The translations under genes were made by a program, and so were the position numbers. 5,696 bases of DNA, taken from positions 3,371 to 9,066 of the forward strand of contig JAABVY010000152.1 in assembly GCA_011777135.1 (NCBI GenBank), given 5' to 3'. Each line of letters opens with the position of its first letter. The stretch's first letter is position 1. Positions 1 through 4,225 of the stretch are shown here, piece by piece. The notes beneath the pieces are model-generated. The model saw only the letters and a program-made list of their open reading frames with translations. It was not told the origin of the DNA and did no database searches. Origin of the DNA: Candidatus Zixiibacteriota bacterium (GTDB taxonomy: Bacteria; Zixibacteria; MSB-5A5; JAABVY01).

Positions 1-2
1 AT

Positions 3-179
3 CAGCGCTCTTTATCGAAGCCACGTAAATCTCGAATAACGGAGATTCAAAAAGTAAAGGTGATTGGACTGAAAAAGAAGCACCCGTCCTGGGGTTCTAT
101 GAAAATCAAAAAGGAGTATGGTCTCACAATTTCAGACAAGGCCATCCGGAAAATCTGGAAGGAAGCAGGGCTCACATGA
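3..179 (+). CDS. Transposase/integrase-type helix-turn-helix protein, C-terminal end (5' partial)
   Basis: The reading frame is open from the left edge of the window and ends at TGA 177-179, giving 58 visible residues. The core HPSWGSMKI...YGLTISDKAIRKIWKEAGL (residues 27-57) resembles the second helix-turn-helix of IS3/IS481-type transposases and related orphan HTH proteins, where HPxWGxRKI precedes a recognition helix ending in ILKxxGL. Such domains bind DNA. A full transposase would continue into a DDE catalytic core, but this frame stops directly after the HTH. It is therefore either a stand-alone small HTH protein or a transposase remnant. The visible part is rich in Lys and Arg. The stop overlaps the start of the next gene (ATGA), so the two are probably cotranscribed and translationally coupled. 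The HTH assignment is by motif reading only. The true start lies outside the window; an internal ATG at 99 would cut the domain. Confidence 0.6.
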   Translation, partial: QRSLSKPRKSRITEIQKVKVIGLKKKHPSWGSMKIKKEYGLTISDKAIRKIWKEAGLT

Positions 180-499
180 TGAAACTGAAAGCCGCGGTTC
201 TAATATTATTTGTTTCTTTCATTATTTTGTACTGCTCCGGGGAGAATCAGGAAGAAAGCGGGATAGATACAATAGTACTTATAGGTCAGGATGGCAGGAC
301 CGTCTTCGACATCCTTTTAGAGGAACATAAAGTCGACTACGTTGAGTCAGAGATGGGAGTCTTCATACAGGCTATCGACGGAATTGAGAATAAGGCCGGA
401 CGTTTCTGGATGTACTCGATCAATGGCGAGCCCGGGAAAATCGCCTGCGACAGGGCATCTGTTTCAGAGGGAGACACTATCAGATGGGAGTATAAATAA
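176..499 (+). CDS. DUF4430 domain protein, probable small secreted lipoprotein
   Basis: This 107-residue protein begins with a short basic N-terminus and a hydrophobic segment (residues 6-19) ending in LYC-SG at Cys20. That looks like a lipoprotein signal peptide, although Tyr at -1 is atypical for a lipobox. The remaining ~85 residues match the DUF4430 (transcobalamin C-terminal-like) pattern: GRTVFDIL at 40-47, the AIDGI motif at 66-70, WMYSINGE at 78-85, and the closing EGDTIRWEY at 98-106. In known proteins this fold sits on cell-surface or cobalamin-binding proteins, usually fused to other domains; here it stands alone, so its ligand is unknown. The start overlaps the upstream HTH stop (ATGA), and AGGG at 167-170 is a reasonable ribosome binding site 5 nt before ATG 176; ATG 179 is an equally possible start. 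The stop abuts the convergent lgt stop with no intervening base. The DUF4430 call is fairly secure from motifs; lipid anchoring is inferred. Confidence 0.8.
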   Translation: MMKLKAAVLILFVSFIILYCSGENQEESGIDTIVLIGQDGRTVFDILLEEHKVDYVESEMGVFIQAIDGIENKAGRFWMYSINGEPGKIACDRASVSEGDTIRWEYK

Positions 500-1309
500 T
501 CAACTTTCTTTCTGTTTTGCGCGCTTCCTGAGATGGAAGAAGAGAATCCATCCCAGAATAAACAGTATGGCCGCCACCAGGTGATTATAGGTCATTTCCA
601 TGCCGAAAAGATTTGGTATCATGGCCTGCTCATAATATCTGACGAACTCTATGACGAACCGGAAGAAACCTTCTACTATCAAAAAAATCGCAAACAGCAT
701 ACCGCTGAAATGATCCTTGCGATCGAGATAATGAAACACCAGAAATAGCGCCAGGCCATAAAAAGACATATAAAGCTGGGTGGGATGAATGGCCTGATCC
801 TGAAATATTGCATATGGTATGGAATTCTCCGGAAAATGCACGCCCCATGGAAGATCACACTGTTTTCCAAAGCAGCAGCCATTCAGGAAGCATCCGATAC
901 GGGTGAAAAAAGTCCCCAGCGCTATGGGCGGCGCAAAGATATCCAGAGTATCCAGGAAGGGCGCTTTCTTAATAATGATATAGATGATGCCTGCCCCGAT
1001 GGCAAAGATCAAGCCTCCATACAGATTCAGTCCCGCAATACCTATCGTTCCGCCGCCTCCAAACGGATTTATGATATCAAGGAGATTGCCAGAAAACTCG
1101 GACCAGTGGTAAAAGACATAGAACAAACGAGCCCCTATTATCCCTGCGAATATTACCAGGAATGAAAGGTTGGTTACAAAATCAGGGCTGATCTTTTTGT
1201 ATTTGGCCTTATAGCGGACGTAAAACAGCCCCACCACAAAAGATATGAATAACATTACGCCGTAGGCGCGTACTACGATGGGTCCAATTTTGAAAAGTTC
1301 CGGATGCAT
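500..1309 (-). CDS. lgt: Prolipoprotein diacylglyceryl transferase
   Basis: Lgt is an inner-membrane enzyme that moves diacylglycerol from phosphatidylglycerol to the lipobox cysteine of prolipoproteins, the first step of lipoprotein maturation. The 269-residue length fits the family. The N-terminus MHPELFKIGPIVVRAYG is typical and fixes the start. Seen in order: GARLFYV (59-65); GLNLYGG (93-99, with Tyr where E. coli has His103); the signature TRIGCFLNGCCFG (136-148) containing the conserved Arg137 and Asn143; HPTQLY (175-180); and the FFRFVIEFVR block (215-224) with conserved Arg and Glu. About seven hydrophobic segments are visible. The Glu of the proteobacterial NGExxG signature is replaced by Cys, a variant that I recall from several other phyla. 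The gene is last of the rsmI-PAP2-lgt set, overlaps the PAP2 frame by 37 bp, and has only a weak GGTGG ribosome site. Likely clients encoded nearby are Pal, CpoB and the DUF4430 protein. Confidence 0.96.
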   Translation of the reverse strand: MHPELFKIGPIVVRAYGVMLFISFVVGLFYVRYKAKYKKISPDFVTNLSFLVIFAGIIGARLFYVFYHWSEFSGNLLDIINPFGGGGTIGIAGLNLYGGLIFAIGAGIIYIIIKKAPFLDTLDIFAPPIALGTFFTRIGCFLNGCCFGKQCDLPWGVHFPENSIPYAIFQDQAIHPTQLYMSFYGLALFLVFHYLDRKDHFSGMLFAIFLIVEGFFRFVIEFVRYYEQAMIPNLFGMEMTYNHLVAAILFILGWILFFHLRKRAKQKES

Positions 1310-2241
1310 TTTTTATTAGCCACCACCGGTTTTTCCATGATCCCGGGCTGGTAATATGGAAGTCTATGCCAGCCCAGTTTCTTTTTGCCGATTATCCAAT
1401 CCGAGATTATTATACAAATTAGGGCCATAACGAACCCAACAATAGTGTCAGAGATAAAATGAAAGCGTCCCCAGAATGTACCGATCACCAGCGCAAAAAC
1501 TATCGGAGTGAATACATATCCAACCTTTCGTGTATATCGCCAGGAATGCACCAGCACAACTATGGCGATAGCTGTGTGAGTGGAGGGCATGGAACCACCC
1601 TCCGCAGCGCCATTCTTGATTACATAATCCACCAGCGGGACGAACAGATATCCATGTAGAGGGCTTTCATAGATCCCACGAAACAGGAAGCGCGGTCCGG
1701 CAATCGGAAAGAAGTAGAACATATAGAAACAAACCAGGAATGTAAATGCCGCCGTGGTAACGAACATATCCAGCTCGAATTCCATTCTTTTTCGCAGCAG
1801 AATTATAGCATACGACATAATCAGGAAGAAATACGCGAAATAGCCCAGCATAAAATATTCGTTCAAAATCGGGATATTAAATTTCTCGAGATAAATAGTC
1901 GGGTGCAGCCCCAAAACATTGAACTCTATCTGTGCGAGCTGATTATCGAGCCACTCCGGAATATATAAAAACACAAGTCCCCCGGTCTGCTGATATATAA
2001 ACAAAAGAAGTATCAGGAAATACCAGCGGCGGACTATCTTTTGTATAGTCCCCTTGGGATTCACCGGCATCCTGGTGATATGCAGGACAAAAACCACCAA
2101 TGAAAAATTGAATAGAAAATGCAGTGCCCAATTCGAGACATTATGCCTGAAGATCAGAACCGATATTCCCACCACGGCATTATAAATTAGAACAAAATAA
2201 TCAACCGGCAGGAAGTTGAATCTTTTCGAATACCCGTTAAT
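1273..2241 (-). CDS. PAP2-family (aureobasidin/PAP2_3-like) membrane protein, probable ATT start
   Basis: PAP2 enzymes are integral-membrane phosphatases or phosphotransferases acting on lipid phosphates. With the start chosen here the protein is 322 residues. Core motifs: FPIAGPRF (178-185), GGSMPSTHTA (215-224) with the catalytic His222 of the PSxH motif, and GRFHFISDTIVG (258-269) with His261 and Asp265. The GPR motif plus PSTH recalls the PAP2_3/Aur1-like branch, so phosphatidate, isoprenyl phosphate or inositol/ceramide-type head-group transfer are all possible; the substrate cannot be read from sequence. There are roughly six to eight hydrophobic segments. The first ATG/GTG/TTG start in frame is GTG 2175, but that cuts into a membrane helix (FLPVDYFVLIY...) and has no ribosome site. 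The frame is open up to 2257, and ATT 2241-2239 lies 5 nt after GGAGGG (2252-2247), overlapping the rsmI stop. The C-terminal tail overlaps lgt by 37 bp. Confidence 0.85.
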   Translation of the reverse strand: MNGYSKRFNFLPVDYFVLIYNAVVGISVLIFRHNVSNWALHFLFNFSLVVFVLHITRMPVNPKGTIQKIVRRWYFLILLLFIYQQTGGLVFLYIPEWLDNQLAQIEFNVLGLHPTIYLEKFNIPILNEYFMLGYFAYFFLIMSYAIILLRKRMEFELDMFVTTAAFTFLVCFYMFYFFPIAGPRFLFRGIYESPLHGYLFVPLVDYVIKNGAAEGGSMPSTHTAIAIVVLVHSWRYTRKVGYVFTPIVFALVIGTFWGRFHFISDTIVGFVMALICIIISDWIIGKKKLGWHRLPYYQPGIMEKPVVANKKCIRNFSKLDPS

Positions 2242-2911
2242 TTTTTCCCTCCAATATTAAAACAAACTCCCCTCGGGGCTTCTCGGTTTCATATTTAGCG
2301 ATCAGTTTTTCAAGATCAGAGCGCAACACCTCTTCATGCAATTTTGTCAATTCCCGCGCTATTACAGCATTTCGGTTTCCTAATCTCTCATATAAGCTTT
2401 TCAAAGTACTTAAAAGCCTGTGAGGTGACTCATATAAAACAATCGTGCGCTTTTCTTCTACAAGTATTTCCAACCTTTTGTTTCGCTTGGATCCTTTGGG
2501 CGGCAAAAATCCCTCAAAAACAAAATTATGCAGCGGAAGCCCGGAAACAGTGAGAGCATATATCAATGCCGATGGTCCCGGTATGGCCTGCACCTCGATG
2601 TCTTCATCAATAGCGCTCCTGACCAGAAGAAATCCCGGATCTGAGATTCCCGGAGAGCCTGCATCTGTTATCAGGGCCACGTCCCCGCCTCCCTTGAGCC
2701 GCTCGATAATCACCGGAGCGGATTTGAATTTATTGGGGTCATTATAGGTTATAAGCTTGCCTTTAATTCCATAATGATTAAGCAGCTTGCCCGAGACTCT
2801 TTTATCTTCGCAGGCGATAAGGTCCACAGCTTTCAATGTTTCCACCGCTCGAAAAGTTATATCCCCCAGATTGCCGATCGGGGTTGCAACCAGATATAAT
2901 TTTCCATACAT
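2237..2911 (-). CDS. rsmI: 16S rRNA (cytidine(1402)-2'-O)-methyltransferase RsmI
   Basis: RsmI uses S-adenosylmethionine to 2'-O-methylate C1402 in the decoding centre of 16S rRNA, in the cytoplasm. The 224 residues carry the family landmarks in order: LYLVATPIGNLGD (5-17), CEDKR (34-38), the TDAGSPGISDPG loop (82-93), IPGPSALIYAL (110-120), FEGFLPPKG (132-140), YESPHRL (160-166), ARELTKLHEEV (185-195) and PRGEFVLILEG (212-222). It is shorter than E. coli RsmI (286 residues) because it stops after the tetrapyrrole-methylase fold and lacks the extra C-terminal domain; short forms exist in many bacteria. I chose ATG 2911 because the family normally begins one or two residues before the LYLVATP strand. 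A TTG at 2947 would add 12 residues but coincides with a -35 element. No ribosome site precedes ATG 2911, in keeping with a leaderless message. It heads the rsmI-PAP2-lgt operon. Confidence 0.96.
   Translation of the reverse strand: MYGKLYLVATPIGNLGDITFRAVETLKAVDLIACEDKRVSGKLLNHYGIKGKLITYNDPNKFKSAPVIIERLKGGGDVALITDAGSPGISDPGFLLVRSAIDEDIEVQAIPGPSALIYALTVSGLPLHNFVFEGFLPPKGSKRNKRLEILVEEKRTIVLYESPHRLLSTLKSLYERLGNRNAVIARELTKLHEEVLRSDLEKLIAKYETEKPRGEFVLILEGKN
2239..2252 (-). promoter_or_regulatory. Ribosome binding site deciding the PAP2 start at an ATT codon
   Basis: GGAGGG (2252-2247) followed after five A residues by ATT (2241-2239). The site lies in the last codons of rsmI, and the ATT shares one base with the rsmI TAA stop (ATTAA), the geometry of translationally coupled genes. 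No ATG, GTG or TTG occurs in frame between the upstream stop (2259-2257) and GTG 2175, which itself lacks a ribosome site. Confidence 0.6.
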
Positions 2912-2918
2912 TAGACAG

Positions 2919-2947
2919 ATATTATTTGTTTTTGTACCACCTGTCAA
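2919..2947 (-). promoter_or_regulatory. Candidate sigma70-type promoter of rsmI (leaderless)
   Basis: On the minus strand a perfect TTGACA (2947-2942) is followed by a 17-nt spacer and TAATAT (2924-2919, four of six matches to TATAAT). The predicted transcription start is A2912 or A2911, at or one base before the rsmI ATG. This would give a message with essentially no 5' leader and agrees with the absence of a Shine-Dalgarno sequence. It is a motif match only. Confidence 0.6.
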
Positions 2948-2989
2948 AATAAATATGACGCTGGCGGGTAGATTTTAATAAAGACATGA

Positions 2990-3018
2990 TTGACATGATT
3001 TTTACATACCTTTATATT
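2990..3018 (+). promoter_or_regulatory. Candidate sigma70-type promoter of ssb
   Basis: TTGACA (2990-2995), a 17-nt spacer and TATATT (3013-3018, five of six consensus matches) form a strong-looking housekeeping promoter. The predicted start is near 3025, giving a leader of about 20 nt containing AAGGAGAG (3034-3041), a good ribosome site just before the ssb ATG at 3045. The promoter diverges from that of rsmI; the two -35 boxes are 42 bp apart. The -35 box overlaps a direct repeat of GACATGAT (2983-2990 and 2992-2999). Confidence 0.65.
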
Positions 3019-3044
3019 GGCGAAAATCGAGAAAAGGAGAGAAT

Positions 3045-3470
3045 ATGGCTTCTGTAAACAAAGCGATCCTCATCGGCAACCTGGGAAGAGATCCGGAAAT
3101 GCGCCACACTCCCTCGGGCAAGCCGGTGACAACGTTTTCGATCGCAACCACAGAGAAGTGGCGGGACCAAAACGGCGAAATGCAGGAATCCACTGAATGG
3201 CATAATATTGTCCTGTGGGGCAGGCAGGCGGAAATTGCCAAAGAATATCTTTCCAAAGGAAGGCCAGTCTATATAGAAGGCCGCATCCAAACACGCAGTT
3301 ACGAGGATAAAAACGGCGTGAAGAAATACATAACCGAAATTGTGGGAAGACATATGCAATTCCTCGGCGCCCGCGGTGAATCCACCGGTGATTATACTCC
3401 TCCCCCACCGCCCAGTGAAGAAGCAGCGCCTTTTGACAATACGGTTGAGGATGACGATCTGCCGTTTTAG
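3045..3470 (+). CDS. ssb: Single-stranded DNA-binding protein SSB
   Basis: SSB coats single-stranded DNA in replication, repair and recombination and recruits partner proteins through its acidic tail. The 141 residues begin with the typical VNKAILIGNLGRDPEMR (4-20) and carry the OB fold through about residue 110. Visible features include VTTFSIATTEKW (28-39), TEWHNIVLWGRQAEIA (50-65) and the GRPVYIEGRIQTRSY strand pair (72-86). Trp39 and Trp52 correspond to DNA-stacking Trp40 and Trp54 of E. coli SSB. A short linker with a five-proline run (119-123) leads to the conserved acidic tip ending DDDLPF. The linker is much shorter than in E. coli SSB (178 residues), as in many other phyla. The start is supported by AAGGAGAG 3 to 10 nt upstream. 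The gene is monocistronic: divergent from rsmI and followed by a structured non-coding region. Confidence 0.97.
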   Translation: MASVNKAILIGNLGRDPEMRHTPSGKPVTTFSIATTEKWRDQNGEMQESTEWHNIVLWGRQAEIAKEYLSKGRPVYIEGRIQTRSYEDKNGVKKYITEIVGRHMQFLGARGESTGDYTPPPPPSEEAAPFDNTVEDDDLPF

Positions 3471-3549
3471 TGCACGTTCTTGGGATATTGGTGCAGGTCA
3501 AATCCCGGAAAAGCCACACAGCTTGGAGGGGCTTGACAAGCTTTATGAA

Positions 3550-3578
3550 AATGTCAAATATCAAAAACATTTGACATT
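3550..3578. repeat. Perfect 10-bp inverted repeat downstream of ssb
   Basis: AATGTCAAAT (3550-3559) and ATTTGACATT (3569-3578) are exact reverse complements separated by 9 nt. No T-tract follows, so it is not a classical intrinsic terminator. It could form a hairpin in the ssb 3' UTR or be a dimeric regulator site. Each arm contains TTGACA (one per strand), and a further TTGACA lies at 3533-3538, so the motif occurs three times in alternating orientation about 18-20 bp apart. Confidence 0.6.
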
Positions 3579-3600
3579 CGGTTTAGACATAGCGTTTAAT
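3571..3600 (+). promoter_or_regulatory. Promoter-like element in the ssb-distal intergenic region
   Basis: TTGACA (3571-3576), an 18-nt spacer and TTTAAT (3595-3600, five of six matches to TATAAT) resemble a sigma70-type promoter pointing right, away from ssb and toward the terminator at 3675-3705. No protein gene lies on this strand downstream, so if active it would produce a short RNA of about 100 nt. The -35 box lies in the right arm of the inverted repeat at 3550-3578, which could allow repression. Weak evidence: a motif match in AT-rich DNA. Confidence 0.35.
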
Positions 3601-3606
3601 CAGAAA

Positions 3607-3705
3607 GTAACATAGCAGCATAATCATCTAACCGCATTTAATGCAGGTTACATTCTGAATGCAACCAGATAAAAAAAAGGAGGACGAACCAGTCATCCTC
3701 CTTTT
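3607..3705 (+). ncRNA. Candidate small RNA or structured ssb 3' UTR
   Basis: From the predicted start near 3607 to the terminator there is no credible reading frame. The segment holds a good RNA-type hairpin at 3629-3650 (TAACCGCA pairing with TGC-A-GGTTA, one bulged A, loop TTTAA), a single-stranded stretch, and then the terminator stem at 3675-3705. Promoter-like element, hairpin and intrinsic terminator together have the layout of a bacterial small RNA of about 100 nt. I do not recognise a known RNA family. It may instead simply be the tail of the ssb transcript. Confidence 0.3.
3675..3705. terminator. Bidirectional intrinsic terminator between convergent genes
   Basis: AAAAGGAGGA (3675-3684) pairs perfectly with TCCTCCTTTT (3696-3705) around an 11-nt loop. 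For the minus-strand Tol-Pal operon the stem is followed by eight T residues (complement of the A-run 3671-3678), making a strong terminator 20 nt after the last stop codon. For plus-strand transcripts from ssb the tract is TTTTGTT, weaker but usable. Its position between convergent genes fits shared use. Confidence 0.85.
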
Positions 3706-3724
3706 GTTATCATGACGATATATC

Positions 3725-4222
3725 TCAGGCTACATTCATGCCTTTGCGATATTTCATTTCTTTTTTGAAGCCGAAATCCTGCACCAGATTCAATGCCCAC
3801 ACCGCAGAGAGTTCATCCATAACATTGACCTCAAAAACCAGGTCCTGAGCTACCATGAAATAATAGCTGACATTTTCCTCAGTGAAGCGCATGCAGCAGA
3901 ATCTGCCCTGTTCATCGGTAAAAAAACCGAGCGGCTCGATCTCCTTGCGATGTTCGAGGATACGAATCTTGCGCAACTCAGCTTTCTCGGGAGGTGTAAG
4001 ACCCGGGACTACCTCCCATTCCTTCTGCGGAGCAAAAATCTCCATCCCGAGCACATTGCCGCGGCGGTCGAGATCGATGGAATACTTTTCACCCTGAATA
4101 TAGGAATAGAATTTGCCGCTGGTGCGTATGACGACATTCAGCGTCTCTTCCATTGTGTCATAAAACGCTCTGGCTTCCGGAACTCTCCTGGTTTCTTTGA
4201 TAGCCAGATGGATATGACACAT
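3725..4222 (-). CDS. Unrecognised protein with DUF2283-like N-terminal half, in the Tol-Pal operon
   Basis: I do not recognise this 165-residue protein as a named gene. Residues 18-64 (ARAFYDTMEETLNVVI ... YSIDLDRRGNVLGMEIF) resemble the DUF2283 pattern of small beta-rich proteins: a Tyr-Asp strand, then a hydrophobic strand, then D-x-D-x-x-G-x-V-x-G-x-E-I. Function in that family is unknown. Residues 70-100 are Glu/Lys/Arg-rich and probably helical. Residues 105-150 may be a decayed second copy of the first unit. No signal peptide or membrane segment is visible, so it is probably cytoplasmic. Two adjacent cysteines (109-110) and Cys2 are the only cysteines. The start lies 3 nt after the cpoB stop, with GGAG (part of the cpoB tail) 7 nt upstream, so translation is probably coupled to cpoB. 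A strong terminator follows 20 nt after the stop, making this the last gene of the operon. The gene is secure; the DUF2283 link is tentative. Confidence 0.8.
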   Translation of the reverse strand: MCHIHLAIKETRRVPEARAFYDTMEETLNVVIRTSGKFYSYIQGEKYSIDLDRRGNVLGMEIFAPQKEWEVVPGLTPPEKAELRKIRILEHRKEIEPLGFFTDEQGRFCCMRFTEENVSYYFMVAQDLVFEVNVMDELSAVWALNLVQDFGFKKEMKYRKGMNVA

Positions 4223-4225
4223 AAC

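Noticed and set aside
785..1165. 126-codon plus-strand open frame inside lgt
   Set aside because: It lies wholly antisense to a conserved gene, has no recognisable domain and no ribosome site; a shadow of lgt coding sequence.
2912..2947. TTG start at 2947 for rsmI, adding 12 residues
   Set aside because: The extra residues (MTGGTKTNNICL) do not fit the family N-terminus, no ribosome site precedes the TTG, and the TTGACA there reads better as a -35 box.
3490..3530. A tRNA-like T-arm (GCAGG-TCAAATCC followed by GCCACA) just after ssb
   Set aside because: It resembles a tRNA 3' end with one T missing, but the T-stem halves do not pair (GCAGG against CCCGG) and no anticodon or acceptor stem is found upstream, where ssb is still coding. 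At most a chance resemblance.
3533..3561. Additional promoter using TTGACA 3533-3538
   Set aside because: At 16-18 nt spacing the best -10 candidates (such as AAATAT) match only about half the consensus, so I keep the TTGACA only as part of the repeat pattern.
3070..3570. Long minus-strand open frames opposite ssb
   Set aside because: Antisense to ssb, Cys/Pro/Arg-rich composition typical of shadow frames, no homologous motif.
3340..3615. 91-codon plus-strand frame running past the ssb end
   Set aside because: It starts inside ssb in another frame and its unique part covers the inverted repeats; no ribosome site and no recognisable domain.
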